In this document: in pieces, positions 1-6,951 of the stretch
Layout: every line of letters starts with the position of its first letter
Position numbering within the stretch: position 1 is the stretch's first letter
Assembly: GCA_947455385.1 (NCBI GenBank)
Contig: CANGNR010000019.1
Coordinates: 1 to 16,952, forward strand
Direction of reading: 5' to 3'
Source of the DNA: Microbacteriaceae bacterium
GTDB taxonomy: Bacteria; Actinomycetota; Actinomycetes; Actinomycetales; Microbacteriaceae
Length of the DNA stretch: 16,952 bases
Made by a program: the position numbers and the translations under genes
Notes under the pieces: model-generated
The model's database searches: none
Seen by the model: the letters and a program-made list of their open reading frames with translations, nothing else
What the model was told of the DNA's origin: nothing

Positions 1-351
1 AGCTCATTTAGCGAGGCTCGGCGCAAGCGCACGCTCGCGATGCTGACCCACGAGGTTGCCACGAGCGCAGGCTCATCCCTGGTCTTTACTGCGAGGGTTG
101 CCTCGGCGCTCGGCATGAAGAACAGTGTCGCGAGGCTTCTGCGAGGGGTCGGCGCGCTGCAGATTCCTCGTCACGTCGGCCCGCTTCGACTCGATGGTGA
201 GACCTTTTTGGCGCACCTGCGGGCTGCCGCAGTTGAGGTTCACTACTGGACCATCAACGAGCCAGAAGAGATGCGGCAGCTGCTCTCTCGGGGTGCGAGC
301 GGCATCGTGACCGATCGGGCCGATCTCGCCGTCGAACACCTACTCCCCTAG
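1..351 (+). CDS. Glycerophosphodiester phosphodiesterase family protein, C-terminal part
   Basis: The reading frame is open from base 1, so the start lies outside the window; 116 codons and a TAG stop are visible. The end carries the family signature of a late TIM-barrel strand, VHYWTINEPEEM, followed by LLSRGASGIVTDRAD. This is the typical closing segment of GDPD phosphodiesterases, which hydrolyse glycerophosphodiesters such as glycerophosphocholine to glycerol-3-phosphate and an alcohol. An internal ATG at base 40 is not the start, because family-like sequence (SSFSEARRKR) runs upstream of it. The catalytic His and Glu pairs lie in the missing N-terminal part, so activity cannot be judged. 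No signal peptide or substrate choice can be inferred. rbpA follows on the same strand after 125 bases but appears to have its own promoter. Confidence 0.88.
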   Translation, partial: SSFSEARRKRTLAMLTHEVATSAGSSLVFTARVASALGMKNSVARLLRGVGALQIPRHVGPLRLDGETFLAHLRAAAVEVHYWTINEPEEMRQLLSRGASGIVTDRADLAVEHLLP

Positions 352-406
352 CCCGCCCCGTGTTGCGGCGGCAAGCCCGTCGGTTGGCCAGATGCCTCGC
401 CATCGG

Positions 407-432
407 GGAATAGTGGCCCAGGGACTCGGGTT
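407..432 (+). promoter_or_regulatory. Candidate SigR/SigH-type (disulfide stress) promoter of rbpA
   Basis: GGAAT lies at 407-411 and GTT at 430-432, exactly 18 bases apart. This equals the actinobacterial SigR/SigH consensus GGAAT-N18/19-GTT as I know it. The implied transcript start is about base 440, giving a leader of roughly 36 bases before the rbpA ATG. In Streptomyces coelicolor rbpA is a known SigR target, so the position makes sense. A weaker sigma-70-like pair (TTGGCC at 384-389 and AATAGT at 409-414, 19 bases apart) overlaps it and could give basal expression. This is a match by eye and is not experimental. Confidence 0.6.
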
Positions 433-444
433 TAGCCCAGGGTT

Positions 445-458
445 GCGCCTAAAGGCGC
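445..458 (+). other. Small hairpin in the rbpA leader
   Basis: GCGCC (445-449) and GGCGC (454-458) can pair perfectly around a TAAA loop, just upstream of the AGGAG ribosome binding site at 467-471. It has no T-tract, so it is not an intrinsic terminator for the upstream phosphodiesterase gene. It may stabilise the leader or be incidental. Confidence 0.35.
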
Positions 459-476
459 GTTAGAGCAGGAGTCAAA

Positions 477-839
477 ATGGCAAACCAAACTATGCGCGGA
501 ATGCGCCTCGGCACTCAGAGCCTCGAGAGCGAAAAAGGTGTTGCCTACTCCCCCCGCCTGAACCTCGTCTATCGCTGTGGCGCAGGCCACGACAGCGCGA
601 TGGTATTTTCGGCAGACGCAGAGTTGCCAGAGACCTGGCAGTGCAAGTCGTGCAACCTTCAGGCCGTTCGCATCGAGGATGGCCAGCAAATCGCGATTGA
701 CATCGAAGAAATCAAGACTCCTCGTTCGCACTGGGAGATGCTGCTTGAGCGTCGGAGCCGTGAGGAACTCGAAGAGATTCTTCAGGAGCGCCTCGCCTAC
801 ATTCGCGCTCGTCGCGCCGGCGGCAAGTCCGACAACTAG
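477..839 (+). CDS. rbpA: RNA polymerase-binding protein RbpA
   Basis: RbpA is an essential actinobacterial transcription factor that binds RNA polymerase and the principal sigma factor and stabilises the open complex. The 120-residue protein has the usual parts: an N-terminal tail (1-27), a core domain (about 28-70), a linker, and a helical C-terminal sigma-interaction domain (about 80-112) rich in Arg and Glu. The core holds C34, H38, C56 and C59 in a C-x3-H...C-x2-C layout, which matches the zinc-binding set of the Streptomyces type. The start is set by AGGAG at 467-471, five bases before the ATG. The TAG stop (837-839) overlaps the stop codon of the convergent mannosyltransferase gene. A SigR-like promoter upstream suggests induction by thiol-oxidative stress. 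Confidence 0.96.
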   Translation: MANQTMRGMRLGTQSLESEKGVAYSPRLNLVYRCGAGHDSAMVFSADAELPETWQCKSCNLQAVRIEDGQQIAIDIEEIKTPRSHWEMLLERRSREELEEILQERLAYIRARRAGGKSDN

Positions 840-1546
840 CCCCTAAACAGGCGCGCAATTCCCCACTTAGTCACGAGCCACATGGCCTCGGCGACGATTG
901 CCGTACTCATTTTTGAGACGCCCGTGGTGCGCTCGATAAACGTGATTGGAACCTCGGTCACGCGCAGCTTCGCTCGCTCGACCAGCCTTGCCATCTCAAC
1001 CTGAAAGCCGTAGCCGTGGGCTACTGCTCCCCCGAAATCCACGGACCGCAGCGTCTGAGACTTGTAGACCCTGAACCCGGCGGTGATGTCGTTGATTTTT
1101 GAGCCGAGCAAGGCTCGCGCGTAGCTGTTGCCGATGCGCGAGATTGCTTTGCGCGATGCCGGCCAGTTGAGCACGCTGCCACCAGAAACCCAGCGCGATC
1201 CGATAACTAGGTCAGACGAGCCAGCCGCTGCAAGCAGTGATCCAAGGTCCTCAGGTCTGTGGCTCCCGTCGGCATCCATCTCACAGACGAACTCAAAGTC
1301 TCGGGCCAGTGCCCACTCGAAACCCGCCACGTATGCGCGTCCGAGGCCATCCTTGTTTTCTCGGTGCAGAACGTGGATGCGGGTGTTGGCGGCCGCAAGC
1401 TTATCGACGATAGCGCCGGTTCCATCGGGGCTCGCGTCATCGACAACGAGGATCTCGACCTCGGGAGCGTGCCGAAGAACCTCGCCGAGGATGTGTGCGA
1501 TGTTGCCGGCCTCGTTGAAGGTCGGCATGACTACCAGTGCGGTCAT
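836..1546 (-). CDS. ppm1: Polyprenol monophosphomannose synthase (GT2 family)
   Basis: The enzyme transfers mannose from GDP-mannose to polyprenyl phosphate on the cytoplasmic face of the membrane. The product is the donor for lipoglycan and protein mannosylation. The 236-residue protein is a soluble GT2 domain of DPM1 type: PTFNEAGNI near residue 8, VVDDASPDGT at 34-43, the metal-binding MDADGSH with D91 and D93, and VIGSRWVSGG at 114-123. No C-terminal membrane segments are seen. Its ATG overlaps the TGA of lnt by four bases (ATGA), so the two are probably translationally coupled. In Mycobacterium tuberculosis the same two activities are fused in one protein, Ppm1; here they are separate adjacent genes. 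It is the last gene of the long minus-strand block and ends tail to tail with rbpA. Confidence 0.9.
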   Translation of the reverse strand: MTALVVMPTFNEAGNIAHILGEVLRHAPEVEILVVDDASPDGTGAIVDKLAAANTRIHVLHRENKDGLGRAYVAGFEWALARDFEFVCEMDADGSHRPEDLGSLLAAAGSSDLVIGSRWVSGGSVLNWPASRKAISRIGNSYARALLGSKINDITAGFRVYKSQTLRSVDFGGAVAHGYGFQVEMARLVERAKLRVTEVPITFIERTTGVSKMSTAIVAEAMWLVTKWGIARLFRG

Positions 1547-3093
1547 GCGTTGCGGCGCTGTGCTCGCCGGCGGCGGATGCTTCGCAGCCAGTCGAGACCG
1601 CCAAACAGAATGAAGACCAGGGCAAAAAGGTTGTAGGCGCGGTCGGTCAGCGGGCCGATTACCATTGCCGGCGTGATTGAGGTGCGAAGCGGAACCTTTG
1701 CCCAGAGTCCGTCGCGAGTGAAGGCCTTGATGGCCGCCAGCTCAGAGCCATCTGGCGCGAAGATTGCCGAAGGGCCGACGGTTGAAACGTTGACCACCGA
1801 ACGCCCGCTCTCGATGGCCCTCAGGCGAGCGATGGCGAGCTGTTGGTATGCCTCGTCGCTGTGGCCGAAGTCAGCGTTATTGGTCTGGGCGAGCACAACC
1901 TCGGCCTTTTCGGCAATCAGGTCGCGCCAGTTGGAATCCATTGACACCTCGAAGCAGATGACCGTGCCGACAGGCTTGCCCTTGACCTTGAAGATTCCCT
2001 CGCGCGTTCCAGGGGTCCAATGCCCGCGAATCAGGTCGACTAGGTCTGGCGCCACCGGATACCAGAAGGCGCGGTCTGGGAGGTATTCGCCAAAGGGCAC
2101 CAAGATCTTCTTGTCGTACCAGTCGGTAGCGCCCTTGCCCGGCTCCCACATGATCGATGAGTTGTAGATCTTGTCGCTTCGCTGCCAGAGCGTTCCAAAG
2201 ATGAGCGGTGCCTTGACCTCGGAGTTCACCAGATTGGTCATTAGGACATTGGCATCTGGCTCGTTCAGAGGACTGAGATCGGCACCGTTCTCGGGCCAGA
2301 CCAAGAGGTCTAGCGGCGGAGTGTCGGCCTTGGCTAGCAGTCGCCTAGTTGCTTCGATGTGGTTCATGAGGATCTCGCCGCGCGCGTGCACGGCAAAGAG
2401 ACCGGCCTTGCCATTACCCTGTGCGCCGCCGATGGTCAGGTAGCCGTTTTCGGCGTTCGTTGGCACGACGGTGACCATCGGCACCGCAAAGAGAATCGCG
2501 ACCGCAATGGCTCCGTGGCTCATCTGCCATCGGCGTTTGCCTGCCCGCCAAGAGCGTATGCTCTCGAGAATCAGCACGCTGGTGATCACGATGATGAGAG
2601 TCAGCAGCCCCATGCCGCCGAAGTAAACCCACTTGGCAAGTGGCGAGTTCGATTGCGAAATCGCGAGTCGTGTCCAAGGGAAGCCGCCGTAAGGATAGTT
2701 GCTCGAGATCCAGTCGCGCAGCATCCAGATGCAGGCCACGGCAAACGGTGGCAGGATGTGGCGCCACGGGCCGGTTAGGCGATCGTCGAGGCGTCGCCAA
2801 ACCACCGCGATGATGCCGAGGAAGAGGCCCATTAGAAGGCCCTGCCCGCCGGCCAGAATCAGCAGTGGGCGCGGTCCGAGGTATTGGCTAATCCAAGTGA
2901 TTTGGGCGGCGTAGAAGCAAAAGCCGGCGATGATGCCGAGGCCCACCGCTGCCCAGAATTTTGCCCCTCGAATCGAGGCGAGGATAACGGGGACTGTCAA
3001 GAAGATGAGGGGCCAGAGTGCCGGTGACGGGTAGGCGAAATAGGAACTTAGGCCACCTAATGCGGCCATAGCTACACGCCAGTACCAGCGCAT
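1543..3093 (-). CDS. lnt: Apolipoprotein N-acyltransferase
   Basis: Lnt adds the third acyl chain to the N-terminal cysteine of lipoproteins in the membrane. The 516-residue protein has hydrophobic segments in about the first 210 residues, a periplasm-type nitrilase domain (about 215-480) and a final membrane helix near 485-505. The catalytic triad is visible as E268 in VWPENG, K328 in WYDKKILVPFGEY and C380 in TVICFE. The ATG is preceded by a strong GGAGG (complement of 3100-3104) six bases upstream. The gene lies 38 bases after helY and overlaps the mannosyltransferase gene downstream. Pairing of Lnt with polyprenol-P-mannose synthase is an actinobacterial trait. The FKBP lipoprotein encoded further upstream in the same block would be one possible substrate. 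Confidence 0.93.
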   Translation of the reverse strand: MRWYWRVAMAALGGLSSYFAYPSPALWPLIFLTVPVILASIRGAKFWAAVGLGIIAGFCFYAAQITWISQYLGPRPLLILAGGQGLLMGLFLGIIAVVWRRLDDRLTGPWRHILPPFAVACIWMLRDWISSNYPYGGFPWTRLAISQSNSPLAKWVYFGGMGLLTLIIVITSVLILESIRSWRAGKRRWQMSHGAIAVAILFAVPMVTVVPTNAENGYLTIGGAQGNGKAGLFAVHARGEILMNHIEATRRLLAKADTPPLDLLVWPENGADLSPLNEPDANVLMTNLVNSEVKAPLIFGTLWQRSDKIYNSSIMWEPGKGATDWYDKKILVPFGEYLPDRAFWYPVAPDLVDLIRGHWTPGTREGIFKVKGKPVGTVICFEVSMDSNWRDLIAEKAEVVLAQTNNADFGHSDEAYQQLAIARLRAIESGRSVVNVSTVGPSAIFAPDGSELAAIKAFTRDGLWAKVPLRTSITPAMVIGPLTDRAYNLFALVFILFGGLDWLRSIRRRRAQRRNA

Positions 3094-3131
3094 GTTGGAC
3101 CTCCGTGACGGGACTTAGATAAGCCTAAGCC

Positions 3132-5594
3132 TTAGAGGCCGGTGTAGTACGAGTAGGCGACGATTCCGCGCTTGGCTTTGTCGATTGCGGCGCGGGCATT
3201 GTCGGCTACCGTCCCAGTTGCGCACTGGGCAATTTGGTCGAGCAGGTCGATTACCTGCTTGCTCCAGCGGATGAAGTCGCCGGCAAGCAGGTCTGCCTCG
3301 TTCAGCACGGTGTCGAGCCTTGCGCCTGAGGCCCAGCGGTGCATTGACATGCAAAACGAGAGGTCAATTTGAGAGGTCTTGTCGAGTCGGTACTGCTTGG
3401 CTTTCAGTTCTAGGTCTTCCCACAGTTCGATGGTCGCCAAGACGACCGACTCGAAGTTGCCCTTTGGCAGTCGTGGGCGAAACTCGTCGTCGTCACGGCG
3501 GGCCTCATAAACCAGAGCGGCCGCCATCGCGGCCATGCCGGGCGCATCCAGGCCTCGCCAGAGGTCATGGCGCAGGGCTTCAGAGACCAGCAGGTCGCGC
3601 TCGCCATAGATGCGACTCAGTTGACGACCCCAGCCGGTCACTTCGAGCGAGTCGCCCTCGCCAACGAAGTATCCGAGCTCGAGAAGAAGGTCGCAGATCT
3701 TGTTGAAGGTCTTGGCGACCTGGTTGGTGCGGCCCTCGATTTGGGCCAGCACGGCATCGGTCTCGCGGCGAAGTTTGAACCACCGCTCGCCCCAGCGCGC
3801 GTGCTGCTCGCGCTCTGGGCAAGAGTGGCACGGGTGCCGTTTGATGTGGCGCTTCAGGTCGGCCAGTTGTGCCTCGAGCGCGTGGCGACCCTTGACCTGC
3901 CGAATGTCCTGCCCGCGCTCTCCGCGTGGCCGCCCGCCCGAGAGCGTTCGCTCAAGGTCGCTGATCTCGCGACGCATGGCCGCATACTCGGTGAAGTCGC
4001 CAAGGTGGCACTCCATCGAGCGCTGATAGCCAGAGAGCGAAATTTCGCGCTCGCGGATTCCCTTGGCGAGCCCGACCACAGAACGGTCTGCCTGAAACTG
4101 GGCGAAAGAGGTCTCGAGAACCTTGCCGGCCCGGTCTCGCCCAAATGCCTCAACCAGATTCACCGTCATGTTGAACGAAGGTCTAAAAGAAGAGTTGAGT
4201 GGATAGGTGCGACGGCTCGCCAAACCGGCCACCGCGGCCGGGTCGAGGTTGGCCGACCACTGAATCACGGAGTGACCCTCGGGGTCGATTCCGCGGCGAC
4301 CCGCGCGACCCGTCAGCTGGGTGTACTCCCCCGGCGTGATCTGCACGCGGCCCTCACCGTTGTACTTATCAAGGCGTTCGAGCACCACCGTGCGCGCCGG
4401 CATGTTGATGCCTAGGGCTAGGGTTTCGGTGGCGAATACGACCTTCACCAGTTTGCGCAAGAACAACTCTTCGACGACCTCTTTGAAGGCAGGCAGCATT
4501 CCGGCGTGGTGAGCCGCCACTCCCCGCTCGAGTCCGTTGAGCCACTCGAAGTAGCCCAGGGTCGCGAGGTCTTCGTCTGCAATCTGCGAGGTCTGCGCGT
4601 CGACGATGGCCCGAATCTGGTCGCGTTCTTCTTTGGATGTCAGGCGGAGGCCGTCGTGCAGGCAGGCCTTGACCGCAGACTCGCATCCCGCCCTCGAAAA
4701 CACGAAGAAGATGGCGGGCAGCAAATCGGCATCGTCGAGAATTTCGACCACTTCTGGCTTGGATACCTTCGGCACCCTCGGTTGATTGCGGTCAAAATGA
4801 GGCTGGTGTCCGCGTCGGCCGCGCATCGGCTTGTTGATTGGCTGACGCATCTTGTTGGCGTGACGTTGCACCAGCTCGGGATTCACCCGCTGCTTAGCTG
4901 CGCCGCCGGCGTCGAAGAGCTCGAGCAGTTCGTCGCCGAACAGCACATGCTGATTGAGCGGCACCGGGCGGATCTCAGAGACGATGATCTCGGTCTCGCC
5001 GCGAACCTCGTTGAGCCAAGCGCCAAACTCCTCGGCGTTCGAAACGGTGGCCGACAGCGAGACGATTCGCACGTCTTTTGGAAGGTGCAGAATCACCTCT
5101 TCCCACACCGCTCCCCTGAACCGGTCGGCCAGGTAGTGCACTTCATCCATTACGGTGAAGGCCAGGTTCATCAGGCTCATCGAGTTGGCATAGATCATGT
5201 TGCGAAGCACTTCGGTGGTCATCACAACAATCTGTGCGTCGCCGTTCTTGTTGCTGTCACCGGTTAGCAGACCAACGCGGTCTTCGCCGTAGCGAGCCAC
5301 AAGCTCGGCATACTTCTGGTTGCTCAAGGCCTTGATTGGCGTGGTGTAGAAGACCTTTTGGTCGCGCGCGATGGCGAGGTGAATCGCAAACTCACCGACG
5401 ATTGTCTTGCCGGCGCCGGTTGGCGCTGCAACCAAGACGCTCTTGCCAGCCTCGAGCGCACGGCATGAGCGCTCCTGAAAGTCATCGAGCCCAAACTCGA
5501 GCATCCCCGTGAATCGGTCGAACTCCGGCGTCTTCGCCGCAGCGCGCTTCTTAGCCAGAGCAAACCGCTCCGACGGGCTCAGCTCATCGGTCAT
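3132..5594 (-). CDS. helY: Ski2/Mtr4-like DExH-box helicase HelY
   Basis: This is a superfamily 2 helicase of the Ski2/Mtr4 group, thought to unwind RNA; its cellular role in actinobacteria is poorly defined. Motifs are clear: Walker A APTGAGKT at 57-64, DEVH at 150-153, SAT at 181-183, the HHAGMLP region near 362, ATETLALGINMPA at 388-400 and QLTGRAGRRG at 426-435. A basic, variable insert (about 235-280) separates the two RecA-like domains. The C-terminal half has a coiled region and a small Cys cluster (C589, C592) typical of HelY. At 820 residues it is somewhat shorter than the mycobacterial protein of about 900. The ATG overlaps the tatC stop by four bases. The tatA-tatC-helY order is conserved in actinobacteria. 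Confidence 0.94.
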   Translation of the reverse strand: MTDELSPSERFALAKKRAAAKTPEFDRFTGMLEFGLDDFQERSCRALEAGKSVLVAAPTGAGKTIVGEFAIHLAIARDQKVFYTTPIKALSNQKYAELVARYGEDRVGLLTGDSNKNGDAQIVVMTTEVLRNMIYANSMSLMNLAFTVMDEVHYLADRFRGAVWEEVILHLPKDVRIVSLSATVSNAEEFGAWLNEVRGETEIIVSEIRPVPLNQHVLFGDELLELFDAGGAAKQRVNPELVQRHANKMRQPINKPMRGRRGHQPHFDRNQPRVPKVSKPEVVEILDDADLLPAIFFVFSRAGCESAVKACLHDGLRLTSKEERDQIRAIVDAQTSQIADEDLATLGYFEWLNGLERGVAAHHAGMLPAFKEVVEELFLRKLVKVVFATETLALGINMPARTVVLERLDKYNGEGRVQITPGEYTQLTGRAGRRGIDPEGHSVIQWSANLDPAAVAGLASRRTYPLNSSFRPSFNMTVNLVEAFGRDRAGKVLETSFAQFQADRSVVGLAKGIREREISLSGYQRSMECHLGDFTEYAAMRREISDLERTLSGGRPRGERGQDIRQVKGRHALEAQLADLKRHIKRHPCHSCPEREQHARWGERWFKLRRETDAVLAQIEGRTNQVAKTFNKICDLLLELGYFVGEGDSLEVTGWGRQLSRIYGERDLLVSEALRHDLWRGLDAPGMAAMAAALVYEARRDDDEFRPRLPKGNFESVVLATIELWEDLELKAKQYRLDKTSQIDLSFCMSMHRWASGARLDTVLNEADLLAGDFIRWSKQVIDLLDQIAQCATGTVADNARAAIDKAKRGIVAYSYYTGL

Positions 5595-6388
5595 TCTGAA
5601 AGTTCGGATTCGATTGAGGCATCAACCAGCGCAAGTCGACGCGCGCGTCGCTTGTCGTTTGCCATCGCAATGCCCGCCGCTGCGAAGTAGAGCGCGACCA
5701 TCGGCGCCATCACCAAGAACATCGACATTGGGTCTGACACCGGCGTTGCCAGTGCGCCAATCACTGCGATGACGAAGACCGCGAGTCGCCAAGACTTCAG
5801 AATGCCGCGCGCCGTGATGACTCCAGCGGCGTTGAGCAGAACCAGGATGGCCGGCAGCACGAAGGCCACACCAAAAACCAGCAGGATTCGAAGTGTAAAA
5901 AGGATGTACTCGCTCGCGTTTATCACGTTTGCGCTGCCCTCGGGTGTGAAGCTGAGCAGGCTGGTGACAAACCCTGGCAACGAAACCCAGGCGAGGTAGC
6001 AGCCGGAGAAGAAAAGAGGCAGCGCGGTTGCCATGAAGGTGATGGTCCAGCGGCGCTCTTTGCTCTTGAGGCCCGGCGACAGAAACGCCCAGAGCTGGTA
6101 GAGCCAGATGGGGCTAGAAATCAGAATGCCAAGAAAGATTGAGACCTGGGTGCGAAGGTCGAGCGCACCCACCACGCTGCCGAAGTTGATGGTGGCTTGA
6201 ATGTGCTTCTCGGTTGCCACATCGAGCACCGGACGCTGAAGAAGCTGAAATACGGGATCGAATACAAACCAGCCGCCCACCGAACCGAGCAGCACAAAAA
6301 TAGCCGACCTAAAAAGTCGTTTGCGAAATTCCTTTAGGTGACCAGACAGGCTCATCGTGCCGTCTGGGTTTCTGCGGCGCGATGGCAA
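5591..6388 (-). CDS. tatC: Sec-independent protein translocase subunit TatC
   Basis: TatC is the six-helix membrane receptor for twin-arginine signal peptides. The 265-residue protein shows the N-terminal HLKEFRKRL element (residues 17-25, normally HL-ELR-RL), the loop SPIWLYQLWAFLSPGL with a following KERR, and P-SDPMSM in a late loop. Hydrophobic segments fit six transmembrane helices. Two starts are possible: a TTG at 6388 giving an extra MPSRRRNPDGT, or an ATG at 6355. I favour TTG, because an arginine-rich RNP-type lead-in is common in actinobacterial TatC, although no clear Shine-Dalgarno precedes either. The TTG start follows the tatA TAA stop directly and is in the same frame. The end overlaps the helY start by four bases. 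Confidence 0.94.
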   Translation of the reverse strand: MPSRRRNPDGTMSLSGHLKEFRKRLFRSAIFVLLGSVGGWFVFDPVFQLLQRPVLDVATEKHIQATINFGSVVGALDLRTQVSIFLGILISSPIWLYQLWAFLSPGLKSKERRWTITFMATALPLFFSGCYLAWVSLPGFVTSLLSFTPEGSANVINASEYILFTLRILLVFGVAFVLPAILVLLNAAGVITARGILKSWRLAVFVIAVIGALATPVSDPMSMFLVMAPMVALYFAAAGIAMANDKRRARRLALVDASIESELSE

Positions 6389-6619
6389 TTATTTGTCTGA
6401 GGAGGACTCGGAGTCGTCGCCCGGCTTGGTCTCGGACTTCTTGCTTTCGGTGCCCTTTTCGGCATCCTTGTCTTCGTTCAGGTGCTTGATCTCTTTGCGA
6501 AAGATGCGCATCGACTGACCGAGGCTCTTTGCGAGGCCCGGAAGCTTGGGTGCCCCAATGAGCAGAACCACGATAAGAATCAGGATGATGCCTACTGGCG
6601 ATTCGAAAATCTTGCCCAT
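6389..6619 (-). CDS. tatA: Sec-independent protein translocase subunit TatA
   Basis: TatA forms the protein-conducting assembly of the Tat pathway. The 76-residue protein has an N-terminal membrane helix (about 8-22, IILILIVVLLIG), the hinge and amphipathic helix signature APKLPGLAKSLGQSMRIFRKE (23-43), and a highly charged Glu, Lys and Ser tail. This is normal length and form. Its ATG overlaps the TAA stop of the upstream small membrane protein gene by one base, which suggests coupling. The next gene is tatC with no gap. No tatB is seen in this window; actinobacteria usually carry tatB elsewhere. Confidence 0.95.
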   Translation of the reverse strand: MGKIFESPVGIILILIVVLLIGAPKLPGLAKSLGQSMRIFRKEIKHLNEDKDAEKGTESKKSETKPGDDSESSSDK

Positions 6620-6951
6620 TATTTGAACCTTTTCTCTGTTGGATCAATGTCTTTGAGATGCCTTATAAGCCTACGCTGTCGGTCTTCGCGACGCTGCTTC
6701 TTTGTCTTGATCAGGTCGATGCGGCTCTGCAACACCTCGCCGAGTTCCCGCTCGATCGCCGAGATCGGTTCGCCAAGACTAGGCAGTGACTCAGCGAGCT
6801 CACCAAGCTCTTGCACGACCGGCTGCAGCTTGTTCACCTCGACCGCTAGGCGCTTGCCGCGTTGACCGAGGTCATAGCCGATGAGCGCAAAAACAAGGAT
6901 GGCGCCAAGCGACAGGCCCGTCCAGATGCCAAACCAAGTCCAGGCGCTCAT
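6619..6951 (-). CDS. Unknown single-span membrane protein with a coiled-coil tail
   Basis: I do not recognise a family. The 110-residue product starts with one hydrophobic segment (about 5-26, rich in W, G, L, A and I). An amphipathic helical stretch follows (about 30-80, with regular Leu and Glu spacing such as LQPVVQELGELAESL), and the end is strongly basic (KTKKQRREDRQRR). It lacks the gly-pro hinge of TatA/TatB and the cysteine of a lipoprotein, so I do not call it TatB. The overall shape recalls small DUF948-like membrane coiled-coil proteins, but this is only a resemblance. The ATG at 6951 abuts the pafC stop, and its own stop overlaps the tatA start by one base. It is therefore surely co-translated with both. 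A role in membrane assembly or Tat function is a guess from position. Confidence 0.8.
   Translation of the reverse strand: MSAWTWFGIWTGLSLGAILVFALIGYDLGQRGKRLAVEVNKLQPVVQELGELAESLPSLGEPISAIERELGEVLQSRIDLIKTKKQRREDRQRRLIRHLKDIDPTEKRFK

Noticed and set aside
445..458. Terminator for the phosphodiesterase gene
   Set aside because: The stem is only five pairs and no T-tract follows; it lies inside the expected rbpA leader.
3094..3131. Hairpin or repeat (two GGCTTA copies) between helY and lnt
   Set aside because: Pairing is weak and there is no T-tract; the gap mainly holds the lnt ribosome binding site.
3567..4415. Open frame of 282 codons antisense to helY
   Set aside because: It lies wholly opposite a strongly conserved helicase, its translation has no recognisable motif, and long antisense frames are common in GC-rich coding DNA. 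The same holds for 4506-5267.
6619..6951. Call of TatB for the small membrane protein
   Set aside because: It lacks the gly-pro hinge after the membrane helix and the usual amphipathic signature of TatB; position alone is not enough.
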